64,000 nt of DNA, from assembly GCA_037441125.1 (NCBI GenBank), contig JBBIST010000006.1, positions 1-64,000 on the forward strand, read 5' to 3'. The notes beneath the pieces are model-generated. The model did not search any database, was not told the DNA's origin, and saw only the letters and a list, made by a program, of their open reading frames with translations. Each line of letters opens with the position of its first letter. Position 1 is the stretch's first letter. Origin of the DNA: JALHMQ01 sp037441125 (GTDB lineage Bacteria > Pseudomonadota > Gammaproteobacteria > Burkholderiales > Burkholderiaceae_F). Shown piece after piece: positions 27,601 through 35,139 of this stretch. The translations under genes were made by a program, and so were the position numbers.

Positions 27601-28110
27601 ACCGCTGTCGAGCTGCCGGGCTTTGGCCACGGCACCGACCACGCGAAGTTCCGCGCCAAGGCCCGGGCCTTCCTGCGCTCGCATCAGGACCACATCGCGA
27701 TTCACAAGTTGAGGATGAACAAGGCGTTGACCGCTGCCGATCTCGCCGAACTTCAACGCATGCTCGCCGAGAGCGGCGTTGGCGGCGCGCAGGACATCCA
27801 GCGCGCCGCCGAGGAGTCCCAAGGGCTGGGGCTCTTCGTGCGCTCACTGGTCGGTCTTGACCGCCAGGCGGCAAAGGAAGCCCTGGCCGGGTTTCTCAAC
27901 GGCAAGTCTCTTGGCGCCAACCAGATCGAGTTCGTGAACCTGATCGTGGACCATTTGACCGAGCACGGTGTGATGGACGCGGCGATGCTCTACGAGTCCC
28001 CATTCACGGACCTGACGCCGCGCGGGCCGGACGGGTTGTTCAGCTCGGCGCAAGTGGATGAGTTGCTGGCCGCGATCGAACAGGTGCGCCAGACGGCCAT
28101 TGCGGCGTGA
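24694..28110 (+). CDS. hsdR: type I restriction-modification system, restriction (translocase/nuclease) subunit
   Basis: The product has 1138 residues. An N-terminal DUF4145 domain (about 15-115, CFYARRALELAVNWAYKH) is followed by a coiled coil (about 150-195). The PD-(D/E)XK nuclease core (GFVDYVLWGDD, then GLVEAKRTRRD) is at about 247-268. The helicase motor has Walker A ATGAGKT near residue 380, VIVDEAHRS near 474, and motif VI QMLGRGTRLCPDLF. It translocates DNA past unmodified sites and cuts at a distance. The GTG at 24694 was chosen over upstream starts because GGAGGG lies 7 nt before it. Confidence 0.95.
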   Translation: MSQFAFLQGEWAAVFESAARAETAVHADPRTACFYARRALELAVNWAYKHDASLKLPYQDNLSALIHEPSFKAAAGEAVFSKARVINTLGNRAVHGHRAIPPDDALVAVRELFHVAYWLARTYSRAARPAPGLVFDASALPKAAPARGQTAEQLQQLEAGLRERDEKLAALLADKSTLDEELKRLRAEVTAAKQAAAAQPDTHDYSEAETRDYFIDLLLKEAGWPLDQSRDREFEVSGMPNKQGKGFVDYVLWGDDGKPLGLVEAKRTRRDARAGQQQAKLYADCLERQFGQRPLIFYSNGYEHWLWDDTRYPPRAVQGFYKKAELELAIQRRSTRKPLAAGEINSAIVERYYQTRGIRRIAEAFERDHDRKALVVMATGAGKTRTVIALADLLMRCNWVKRVLFLADRLALVNQAVNAFKRHLPDASPVNLVTEKDAEGRVFVSTYPTMMGLIDEPRDGQRRFGAGHFDLVIVDEAHRSVFQKYRAIFDYFDALLVGLTATPKDEVDRNTYSLFDLENGVPTDAYGLDEAVRDGFLVPPKAVSVPLKFQREGIKYDELSEDDKDQWDALEWDEDGNVPDRVEAEAVNQWLFNKDTVDKVLEHLMTRGLTVAGGDRLGKTILFAKNQHHAEFIAERFNANYPHHKGEFARVITFKTEYAQSLIDNFSARDKAPHIAISVDMLDTGIDIPEVVNLVFFKLVRSKTKFWQMLGRGTRLCPDLFGPGRHKEFFCVFDYCQNLEYFSQNLPATEGALGESLGKRLFDARLELIGELDKKLAVADRQTARESRAPPHGHPESDDEVRAQVAALLQSEVAGMNLDNFVVRPRRRIVEHYAKPEAWTVLSPEARSELSQQVAGLPSELDPESEEAKRFDLLVLNLQLAMLRSEPGFARLRDRVKELAGLLEEKSAIPMVRDQMALIQDVQTDEWWQDVTVPMLEAMRRRLRDLVKLIEKQKRKPIYTDFEDEMGGETAVELPGFGHGTDHAKFRAKARAFLRSHQDHIAIHKLRMNKALTAADLAELQRMLAESGVGGAQDIQRAAEESQGLGLFVRSLVGLDRQAAKEALAGFLNGKSLGANQIEFVNLIVDHLTEHGVMDAAMLYESPFTDLTPRGPDGLFSSAQVDELLAAIEQVRQTAIAA

Positions 28111-28136
28111 GCGCACGGCCGTTCCGTAGCGCACAT

Positions 28137-28164
28137 CCCGCAGCGCGAAGCGCGGAGAGTTGTC
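28137..28164 (+). repeat. 28-nt repeat after hsdR, right copy
   Basis: This is nearly identical to the hsdR leader at 24663-24691, but no gene follows it on the plus strand; mnmE starts reading in from the other side at 28195. It may be the leader of a lost gene at the island edge. Confidence 0.7.
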
Positions 28165-28194
28165 GGACTTCTCGGTGCCGTACTGCAAGTTGCG

Positions 28195-29622
28195 TCACTT
28201 GCCGATGCAAAACCTGCCGAAGATCCGCCCCAGCAGATCGTCGGCCGAGAACTCGCCGGTGATCTCGGCCAGCGCTTCGGCCGCCAGCCGCAGCTCCTCG
28301 GCGAAGAGTTCCAGTTGCGCGTTGCCGTAGCCGTGCTCGAGGTCGGCGCGTGCGGCGGCATCGGCCAGGTGCGACTGCGCGCGGCGCAGCGCTTCGAGCT
28401 GGCGCTCGCGCGCCAGGAACACGGTCTCGCCGCGCGTGTCGGCCTCCCAGCCGGCCACGCGCAGCAGCGCCGCCTGCAGCGCCTCGAGCCCGGCGCCGGT
28501 CAGCGCCGACAGCCGGATCTCGTCGCCCGGTGCGCGATCGTCGGCGGCGCTCGCCGCCTCGCCGGTGAGGTCGATCTTGTTGCGCACGGTGAGCAGCGGC
28601 GCGCCTGCTGCTGCGCGTGCCTGCACCAGCGCCAGCGCGTGCGCGTCGGCGGCCGGGTGGCTGGCATCGACCAGGTGCAGCACGACGTCGGCGCGCTCGA
28701 CTTCGGTGAGCGTGCGCGCGATGCCGATGCGCTCGACCTCGTCGGCAGTCTGGCGCAGGCCGGCGGTGTCGATGATGTTCAGTGGAATGCCGTGCACCTG
28801 CACCGCCTGCGCGATGCGGTCGCGCGTGGTGCCGGCCACCGGCGTGACGATCGCCACTTCCTCGCCGGCAAGCGCGTTGAGCAGGCTCGACTTGCCGACG
28901 TTGGGCGCGCCCACGAGCACGACGTTGAGCCCGGCGCGCAGCAGCGCGCCCTGCTGCGCGCGCTTGAGTAGCGCCGCAAGCTGCGTGCGGATCGCAGCCA
29001 GCCGGCCACGCGCATCCGCAGCCTGCAGGAAGTCGATCTCCTCCTCGGGGAAGTCGAGTGTCGCCTCGACCAGCGTGCGCAGCTCGATCACCGCCTCGGC
29101 GAGCGCGTGCACCGCGCGCGAGAACTCGCCGGCGAGCGAGCGGTTGGCCGAGCGCACCGCGGCCGCGGTCGAGGCGTCGATCAGGTCGGCGACCGCCTCG
29201 GCCTGCGCCAGGTCGAGGCGGTCGTTGAGGAAGGCGCGGCGCGTGAACTCGCCCGGCTGCGCCAGCCGCAGGTCACGCAGCGCCTCGAGGCCGCGCGCCG
29301 CCTCCAGGCAGCGCGCCACCATCATCTGCAGCACCACCGGCCCGCCGTGGCCGTGCAGCTCGAGCACGGTCTCGCCGGTGGCCGAGTGCGGCGCCGGGAA
29401 GAGCAGCACCAGCCCTTGGTCGATCGCGTTGCCGTCGCCGTCGTGAAAGGTCGCGTACAGCGCGCGCCGCGGTTCGATGCGCTGCGCCCGTGCGCCGAGC
29501 AGCGCTGCCGCAAGCGGCGCCAGGTCGGCCTGCGCGCCGCCGCTGACACGCACGATGCCGATGCCGCCGCGGCCGGGCGCGGTGGCGATGGCGACGATCG
29601 GATCGCGGTCGGAGGCAATCAC
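28195..29622 (-). CDS. mnmE: tRNA modification GTPase MnmE
   Basis: The product has 475 residues. It has an N-terminal formyl-THF-binding domain (PGRGGIGIVRVSG), a central helical domain, and a G domain with P-loop GAPNVGKSSLLN near residue 235, DTAGL and NKIDL. It ends in CIGK, the catalytic Cys motif of the family. With MnmG it makes 5-carboxymethylaminomethyl uridine at tRNA wobble positions. The GTG at 29622 (VIASDRDPIVAIA) was chosen; the in-frame ATG at 29724 would add 34 residues unlike the family. The 3' end abuts the defence island. Confidence 0.95.
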   Translation of the reverse strand: MIASDRDPIVAIATAPGRGGIGIVRVSGGAQADLAPLAAALLGARAQRIEPRRALYATFHDGDGNAIDQGLVLLFPAPHSATGETVLELHGHGGPVVLQMMVARCLEAARGLEALRDLRLAQPGEFTRRAFLNDRLDLAQAEAVADLIDASTAAAVRSANRSLAGEFSRAVHALAEAVIELRTLVEATLDFPEEEIDFLQAADARGRLAAIRTQLAALLKRAQQGALLRAGLNVVLVGAPNVGKSSLLNALAGEEVAIVTPVAGTTRDRIAQAVQVHGIPLNIIDTAGLRQTADEVERIGIARTLTEVERADVVLHLVDASHPAADAHALALVQARAAAGAPLLTVRNKIDLTGEAASAADDRAPGDEIRLSALTGAGLEALQAALLRVAGWEADTRGETVFLARERQLEALRRAQSHLADAAARADLEHGYGNAQLELFAEELRLAAEALAEITGEFSADDLLGRIFGRFCIGK

Positions 29623-29712
29623 GGCGAACGGCGCGCGTACAGCGCAGGCATCGGCACAACCTAGCACAGCGGCGCGCGTGGCCCGCCGGCAGCCACACCG
29701 TAGACTGGCCGC

Positions 29713-30018
29713 ATGCAGCATCACGAAGACCCGTTGATCCGGTTCATGCGGCCGCTGGCCGGCGTGCTCGCGGCCACCTTGGCCAACGTGCTGCTGGCGG
29801 CGCTGATCGGCGGCGCGCTGCCGTTCGAGTACGCGGGTCGCGCCTGGGCCTACACCGGGCTCGTGCTGTACGTGATCGTCGGCGCCGTGGTTGTGTTTCG
29901 GCTCAGCGCCGAGGGCGAGCGCGAGTTCTCGCCGGCGCGTGTGCTCAAGTGGGCGCTGTCGATCTGGCTCTGGCCGGCGCTGCTCGCCGCCAGCCGTCTG
30001 CGCCGGCCGGGCGGTTGA
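29713..30018 (+). CDS. small membrane protein, function unknown
   Basis: The product has 101 residues. Two or three hydrophobic segments are visible (GVLAATLANVLLAALIGGAL, YTGLVLYVIVGAVVVF and a weaker WALSIWLWPALLAA), separated by charged loops. It is divergent from mnmE and convergent with yidC. Coding looks real because the composition is that of a membrane protein and the gap would otherwise be empty. No family is recognised. Confidence 0.6.
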   Translation: MQHHEDPLIRFMRPLAGVLAATLANVLLAALIGGALPFEYAGRAWAYTGLVLYVIVGAVVVFRLSAEGEREFSPARVLKWALSIWLWPALLAASRLRRPGG

Positions 30019-30046
30019 GCCGCTGCGGCCCGCTCGCGCTATCCGC

Positions 30047-31783
30047 TCAGCCGACCGGCTTGGCGGCCTGCACCTGGCGCATCACGTACCACTGCTGCGC
30101 GATCGAGATCACGTTGTTGACCAGCCAGTAGAGCACGAGTCCGGCCGGGAACAGGAAGAACATGATGCCGAAGATGAACGGCATCGCCGCCATCACCTTC
30201 GCCTGCACCGGGTCGGGCGGCGTCGGGTTGAGCTTGAACTGCACCCACATGCTGGCCATCATCAGCACCGGCAGGATGAACCAGGGGTCGGGGGTGGCGA
30301 GATCGGAGACCCAGAGCATCCACGGCTGGTTGCGCATCTCGACGCTCGCCAGCAGCACCCAGTACAGGGCGATGAACACCGGGATCTGCACCAGGATCGG
30401 CAGGCAGCCGCCGAGCGGGTTGATCTTCTCGGTCTTGTACAGCTCCATCATCGCGGTGTTGAGCTTCTGCTTGTCGTCGCCGTACTTCTCGCGCAACGCC
30501 ATCAGGCGCGGCGTGACCTCCTTCATCTTCGCCATCGACTTGTAGCTGGCCGCCGACAGCGGATAGAACACCGCCTTGACCAGCACCGTCAGCAGGACGA
30601 TCGCCCAGCCCCAGTTGCCGAGCAGGTCGTGGAACAGTTGCAGCAGCCAGAACAGCGGCTTGGAAAGAAAGGTGAGCCAGCCGTAGTCGACCACCAGGTC
30701 GAGCCCGGGCGCCACCGCCTCGAGCTGCTCCTGGATCTGCGGTCCGACCCACAGCGTGGCGCGGCTGCTGGCGCTCGCCCCGGGCGCGATCGACTCGATC
30801 GGCGTCACCGCCGACACCGAGTACAGGTTCGGCGCGTCCTGCGCCGTACGCACCTCGCGGTAGCGGCCGGGCTCGAGCACCCAGGCGGACACGAAGTAGT
30901 GCTGGATCATCGCGATCCAGCCGTCCTTGGCCTCGCGCACATGCTCCTGGCGCGCGCGTTCGATGTCGCCGAAGGCAACCTTCTGGAACCGGTGCGCTTC
31001 GCTGTAGACCGCCGGGCCGGTGAAGGTGTAGTAAAGGAAGCTCTCGCCCGCAGGCGCGTTGCCGTCGCGCACCAGTTGCAGGTACAGCGACGGCGCGACC
31101 GCGGTCTGGCCCAGGTTGCGGATCTCGTGCCGGACCTCGACGTCGTACTGGCCGCGCCGGAAGACGTAGGTCTTGAGCACCTGCAGGCCGCCGGCGCTGG
31201 CCTCGAACTTCACTTCCAGCACGTCCTGGCCCGGCGCCAATTGGCGCGGACCCGGCAACAGCGTGAACGGCGTCAGGTGATTCGGGAAGCGCACGTCGGC
31301 GGCGCCGGTCAGTCCGGTGCGCGCCAGGTAGACGCGCTCCTGGGTCCAGTCGAGCAGGACGACGTTGGCCTGTGGGTCGTGCCGCTTGCCGGTGATGAGC
31401 CCGATCAGTCCGGCCGCGGTCCAGTCGGGCGCGACCCGGTGCTGCAGCAGCTCGACGCGCGCCAGCACAGCGCCGGTCGGATCGAGGTCGGCGCGCACGA
31501 CGTCGGTCTCGATGCGGATGCGCTCGACCGCGGCCACCGGCGCCGGCGTGACCTTGGGGTCGGCAACGGCCGGTACCGCCGCCCCAGGCACTGCTGCCGG
31601 CGCCGGCACTCCGTTGACCACCGCTGCGGGCGGCGGCGCGACCGGGTCGGCAGCGACCGCCTTCTTCTCGGCCGGCGGCGGCGCGAACAGCGCCGGCTGG
31701 CCCTGGTGGCGCATCCAGGCGTCCCACAGGAACACCAGCGACATGCCGAAGATGATCAACAGGATCGTGCGCTGGATGTCCAT
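30047..31783 (-). CDS. yidC: membrane protein insertase YidC
   Basis: The product has 578 residues. It starts with MDIQRTILLIIFGMSLVFLW, followed by a Pro/Ala-rich linker and a large periplasmic domain (about 80-340). The conserved insertase core is LGNWGWAIVLLTVLVKAVFY, then a cytoplasmic hairpin and LGGCLPILVQIPVFIALYWV, with final helices ending VLYWLVNNVISIAQQ. YidC inserts proteins alone or with SecYEG. It sits in the conserved order rpmH-rnpA-yidD-yidC-mnmE, 38 bp after yidD. Confidence 0.96.
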   Translation of the reverse strand: MDIQRTILLIIFGMSLVFLWDAWMRHQGQPALFAPPPAEKKAVAADPVAPPPAAVVNGVPAPAAVPGAAVPAVADPKVTPAPVAAVERIRIETDVVRADLDPTGAVLARVELLQHRVAPDWTAAGLIGLITGKRHDPQANVVLLDWTQERVYLARTGLTGAADVRFPNHLTPFTLLPGPRQLAPGQDVLEVKFEASAGGLQVLKTYVFRRGQYDVEVRHEIRNLGQTAVAPSLYLQLVRDGNAPAGESFLYYTFTGPAVYSEAHRFQKVAFGDIERARQEHVREAKDGWIAMIQHYFVSAWVLEPGRYREVRTAQDAPNLYSVSAVTPIESIAPGASASSRATLWVGPQIQEQLEAVAPGLDLVVDYGWLTFLSKPLFWLLQLFHDLLGNWGWAIVLLTVLVKAVFYPLSAASYKSMAKMKEVTPRLMALREKYGDDKQKLNTAMMELYKTEKINPLGGCLPILVQIPVFIALYWVLLASVEMRNQPWMLWVSDLATPDPWFILPVLMMASMWVQFKLNPTPPDPVQAKVMAAMPFIFGIMFFLFPAGLVLYWLVNNVISIAQQWYVMRQVQAAKPVG

Positions 31784-31821
31784 GACGGGCGTCGTTGAGC
31801 GAAGGCGGCGGTCTATGCGGG

Positions 31822-32121
31822 TCAGTTCAGGGGTCGGCCGTCGGCCGTGCCGGCGGTCGAGCCGGGCGTTGCTTCGGTGCGCGCGTGACACCAGCAGCGC
31901 CAGCGAAACTGCGCCGGCACCGGGTCGACGCCGCCGCGGCCGTACGGATGGCAGCGCGCCAGTCGTGCGAGCGTCATCCAGGTGCCGCGCGCCGCACCGT
32001 GGGTCTCGATCGCCTCGATCGCGTACATCGAGCAGGTCGGCCAGAAGCGGCAGCTCGTGCCAAGCCACGGCGACAGCAGAAAGCGGTAGGCGCGCAGCAG
32101 CGCCAGCAGCAGCCACTTCAT
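31822..32121 (-). CDS. yidD: membrane protein insertion efficiency factor YidD
   Basis: The product has 99 residues. It has the family core LLRAYRFLLSPWLGTSCRFW, PTCSMYAIEAI and LARLARCHPYGRGGVDPVP, with an amphipathic N-terminus. YidD helps YidC-dependent insertion at the inner membrane. Its ATG (32121) overlaps the rnpA stop (ATGA), a coupling common at this locus. The C-terminal tail after the core is about 25 residues and variable. Confidence 0.93.
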   Translation of the reverse strand: MKWLLLALLRAYRFLLSPWLGTSCRFWPTCSMYAIEAIETHGAARGTWMTLARLARCHPYGRGGVDPVPAQFRWRCWCHARTEATPGSTAGTADGRPLN

Positions 32122-32570
32122 GCGGCCACCCCGCCTGCGCCCTGGCGCAGGGCACCGGCCAGTTGCGCCAGCAGCGCGTCGGCCTCGGCACGCAGTTCGC
32201 GCTTGAAGCGCGCCCGACTCATCAGATCGGCGGACGGCACCGGCGCCTTGAGCCGCAGCACGAGGTCGACCCTGCGTTCGCCGGCGGCCGCGTCGAGTGT
32301 CGCCAGTGCATGGCGCGCGGCCTCGCGCAACACGCGCTTGACCAGCGAGCGCTCGACCGCCCGCCGCGCCTGACGCTTGCCCGCGGTCACGCCGACGCGG
32401 ACCACGCCGATCGGCGGCCGGGATTCGCTTGCTTCCATTGCGACGATGCGAGCCTGAACAGCCAGATGGCCGCGGCCGCCGCGCCAGACCACCGCCGACC
32501 GGGCGGCGGCCACCGCAGCGAACTGCGCGGCCGCGCGCAGCCGGCGCGTCGGCGGATAGCGGGCGCTCAG
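32118..32570 (-). CDS. rnpA: ribonuclease P protein component, non-canonical start
   Basis: RnpA binds the RNase P RNA and helps mature tRNA 5' ends. The core is IGVVRVGVTAGKRQARRAVE, then RSLVKRVLREAARHAL. The expected N-terminus, YPPTRRLRAAAQF (compare FPRSRRLRRPAEF in relatives), is in frame, but between it and the in-frame TGA that is the rpmH stop there is no ATG, GTG or TTG. The only plausible initiator is CTG at 32570, giving 150 residues. A GTG at 32513 would give 131 residues and lose the conserved start. The usual RN of the RNR motif reads RS here. Confidence 0.85.
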   Translation of the reverse strand: MSARYPPTRRLRAAAQFAAVAAARSAVVWRGGRGHLAVQARIVAMEASESRPPIGVVRVGVTAGKRQARRAVERSLVKRVLREAARHALATLDAAAGERRVDLVLRLKAPVPSADLMSRARFKRELRAEADALLAQLAGALRQGAGGVAA

Positions 32571-32585
32571 GGCCGGCGTCCGGTC

Positions 32586-32726
32586 TCAGGCGGCCAGACG
32601 TTTGCGGCCCTTGGCGCGCCGCGCGGCGATCACGGCGCGGCCGCCGGGCGTGCGCATGCGAACCAGGAAGCCGTGCGTGCGCTTGCGCTTGACGACCGAC
32701 GGCTGATACGTGCGTTTGGTGGCCAT
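32586..32726 (-). CDS. rpmH: 50S ribosomal protein L34
   Basis: The product has 46 residues, starting MATKRTYQPSVVKRKRTHGF and ending AKGRKRLAA, a full match to bacterial L34 (usually 44-46 residues). It is the first gene of the leftward operon that continues with rnpA. The ATG at 32726 is chosen because the conserved KRTYQPS must lie at the N-terminus. Confidence 0.97.
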   Translation of the reverse strand: MATKRTYQPSVVKRKRTHGFLVRMRTPGGRAVIAARRAKGRKRLAA

Positions 32727-33487
32727 GTGTCTACACCTCTCCGAATTGACGCCCGGCGCGCCTGCGGTGGGCGCCGAATCACCTAAGACTGGGGCACGGG
32801 CGGTCGGTTGCATGCGCGCGCCCGGCGCGCGCTTCGACGTCTCCGGCCGCGCCGGCGTCGCACCACCTCAAGCCCCCGGTTTCGCCGCACGCTCGCGCCG
32901 ACCTCGACGCGAACGCGGCTCGCGAAGCTCCGGGCCCGCCTGCGCCTCCAAGCGCTTCGGCGAGGGCCGCGAAAAAAGCCCGCTATTAGACGCGAAGCGC
33001 GACGCCAGCGTCAAACGAGAGCGAAGATCGAGCGATCGACCACCGGCCTCGACTCGCCGGCGCGGCTTGTTCAGCCGTCATCCACAGGACATTCCTACTT
33101 GTCCAGCGGTTGTCCACACCGTTATCCGCAGAAAAAATTTGGGCTGCCCACGAACCCGGCCCACCTCGACGTTCGTAAGCGTTCGCTACCCCCAAAGCGA
33201 CCGATGGAGGATGCTCTTGGCTTGCCATCGGGAAGCGCATGAGCCGGGCGCGCTGTGGATAACCTGAGGCGGCGCCGGTAGACTGCGCAGCTTGTGTCGA
33301 CGTTGCGGCATCGACCCCCGGGGCAGCACAGCGGGTCGCGGCCACGGACGCCGACGCGACTCGAGGCAACGAGTCCGCCTCCGCCAGAACACAACGAGGA
33401 TGCGGGGGCCTTGCCCTTGCCCGGCTGCTGCCGACCCGACCGACACTGCGCCCGCTGCGCGCCACCGACACGCGGAAGACGAACGAC
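32727..33487. other. oriC: probable chromosomal replication origin (rpmH-dnaA intergenic)
   Basis: The 761-bp gap has no convincing gene. DnaA-box-like sites against TTATCCACA are TCATCCACA (33078-33086), TTGTCCACA (33110-33118), TTATCCGCA (33122-33130) and a perfect box on the minus strand, TGTGGATAA (33254-33262). An AT-rich patch with an A-run (33130-33140) lies beside the third box and may be part of the unwinding element. The location between rpmH and dnaA is the classic origin position in proteobacteria. Confidence 0.7.
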
Positions 33488-34870
33488 ATGCTTCACTTCT
33501 GGCAAGACTGCTCGCAACTCCTGGAGAGGGAGATGACGCCGCAGCAGTACTCGGCCTGGATCAAGCCCCTGCGGGCAATCGACTACGACGCCGCCAGCGG
33601 CAAGCTGCGTCTGGGCGCACCGAACCGACTCAAGCTCGATGCGGTGCGGGCGCAGTTCGCCAAGCGCATCGAGGCGGCGGCCGCCAACGTACTGCAGCGA
33701 CCGATCGACCTCGTGCTTGAGGTCGAAGCGGCTGAGTCCGGGCGTGCGCCCGAGGTCGCGGCCGAGCCGGCGCGCGCCGCGCAGGAGCCGGCCGACGGCG
33801 CCGATCGCGGCGCGGCGGCGGCAAGTTTCGCCGCCGCCGACCACGTCGAGCGCGCGCGCCTGAACGCGCTGCTGAGCTTCGATACCTTCGTCACCGGCAA
33901 GGCGAACCAGTTGGCGCGCGCGGCGGCGATGCAGGTAGCGGAAAACCCGGGCGGCTCCTACAACCCGCTGTTTCTGTACGGCGGCGTCGGTCTGGGCAAG
34001 ACGCACCTGGTGCACGCGGTCGGCAACGCCATCCTGGCGCGCCGGCCGCAGGCGCGCGTGCGCTACATCCACGCCGAGCAGTACGTGAGCGACGTCGTTC
34101 GCGCCTACCAGAAAAAGGCCTTCGACGACTTCAAGCGCTACTACCACTCGCTCGACCTGCTGCTGATCGACGACATCCAGTTTTTCGCCGGCAAGAGCCG
34201 CACCCAGGAGGAGTTCTTCTACGCCTTCGAGGCGCTGGTGGCCGGGCGCAAGCAGATCATCATCACCAGCGACCGCTATCCGAAGGAACTCGACGACATC
34301 GAGGACCGGCTGGTGTCGCGCTTCGCCTCGGGACTGACCGTGTCGATCGAGCCGCCCGAGCTCGAGATGCGGGTCGCGATCCTGCTCAAGAAGGCCGAGC
34401 TCGAGGGTTCGCAACTGCCCGAGGACGTCGCTTTCTTCGTCGCCAAGAACCTGCGCAGCAATGTGCGCGAACTGGAAGGCGCGCTGCGCAGCATCCTCGC
34501 CTACGCCTCGTTCCATGCCCGTGCGGTGACCATCGAGCTGGCGCGCGAAGCCCTGCGCGACGTCCTCGGCGCCTCGGCCGGCCAGATCACGGTCGAGCTG
34601 ATCCAGAAGACAGTCGCCGACCACTACAAGATCAAGATCACCGACATGTACAGCAAGCGGCGGCCGTCGAACATCGCCCTGCCGCGCCAGGTGGCGATGT
34701 ACCTGGCCAAGGAACTGACGCAAAAGAGCCTGCCCGAGATCGGCGAGCAGTTCGGCGGCCGCGACCACACGACCGTGCTGCACGCGGTACGCAAAATCGG
34801 CGGCGAGCGCCTGACCGACACCGAACTGAACCGCACGCTGCACGTGCTCGAGCAGACCCTCAAGGGCTGA
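33488..34870 (+). CDS. dnaA: chromosomal replication initiator protein DnaA
   Basis: The product has 460 residues. Domain I begins MLHFWQDCSQLLEREMTPQQ. An Ala/Glu-rich domain II linker (about 80-115) follows. The AAA+ domain has Walker A GGVGLGKTH (165-173) and Walker B LLLIDDIQFFAGK. The C-terminal domain ends with the DnaA-box-reading signature GGRDHTTVLHAVRKI. It melts oriC and loads DnaB. It is followed by dnaN in the normal order. Confidence 0.98.
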   Translation: MLHFWQDCSQLLEREMTPQQYSAWIKPLRAIDYDAASGKLRLGAPNRLKLDAVRAQFAKRIEAAAANVLQRPIDLVLEVEAAESGRAPEVAAEPARAAQEPADGADRGAAAASFAAADHVERARLNALLSFDTFVTGKANQLARAAAMQVAENPGGSYNPLFLYGGVGLGKTHLVHAVGNAILARRPQARVRYIHAEQYVSDVVRAYQKKAFDDFKRYYHSLDLLLIDDIQFFAGKSRTQEEFFYAFEALVAGRKQIIITSDRYPKELDDIEDRLVSRFASGLTVSIEPPELEMRVAILLKKAELEGSQLPEDVAFFVAKNLRSNVRELEGALRSILAYASFHARAVTIELAREALRDVLGASAGQITVELIQKTVADHYKIKITDMYSKRRPSNIALPRQVAMYLAKELTQKSLPEIGEQFGGRDHTTVLHAVRKIGGERLTDTELNRTLHVLEQTLKG

Positions 34871-35139
34871 GAGCCCCGCGGCCTGCCCTGTGGACAGCCT
34901 GTGGATCGCCTGCGAACAGCCTGTGTGCGAAGCGGGACAAGTGCCGCAAGCGCGGCCGGCGCAGGCGCAGCGGGCGCCACTTGTCCTTTCTGTCCACAGC
35001 CGACGCGCGCGCGCCGTACGCGCTTGCCAACAGCCTCGCCGGCAAGCTGCCGCCTTGTGCGTCAAAGCCCTGCGCCACTTGTCCCCAGGCGGTACGCTCT
35101 CTACTAACTCCTATTCCTAAGCAGAAGGAAGAACAAACC
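34871..35139. promoter_or_regulatory. DnaA-box-like cluster between dnaA and dnaN
   Basis: Sites resembling DnaA boxes are TGTGGACAG (34889-34897), TGTGGATCG (34900-34908), CTGTCCACA (34990-34998) and TTGTCCCCA (35079-35087), each one to three bases off consensus. They may regulate dnaA/dnaN or form a second part of a bipartite origin. AAGGAAG just upstream of the dnaN ATG is its ribosome-binding site. Confidence 0.5.

Larger units (their letters stand above)
16346..28210. mobile_element. probable defence island inserted at the 3' end of mnmE
   Basis: The block holds two DUF4143 ATPases and a type I restriction operon. Its right edge is the last codons of mnmE, where SGI1-type islands are known to integrate. 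GCCGATGCAA at 28201-28210, coding part of the mnmE C-terminus on the minus strand, recurs exactly and in the same orientation at 16346-16355, in the gap before the first island gene. No integrase or excisionase is visible, so the island would now be immobile or mobilised in trans. The exact repeat is only 10 bp, so the boundaries are an inference. Confidence 0.45.

Noticed and set aside
16357..28193. An integrase, transposase or IS element within the island
   Set aside because: All genes in the block were examined; none has a tyrosine or serine recombinase or DDE motif.
32118..32513. rnpA starting at the GTG at 32513
   Set aside because: It would delete the conserved N-terminal segment, which is in frame and intact upstream.
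32727..33487. Protein-coding genes in the origin region
   Set aside because: The frames are Arg/Ala-rich, overlap the DnaA boxes and have no family resemblance.
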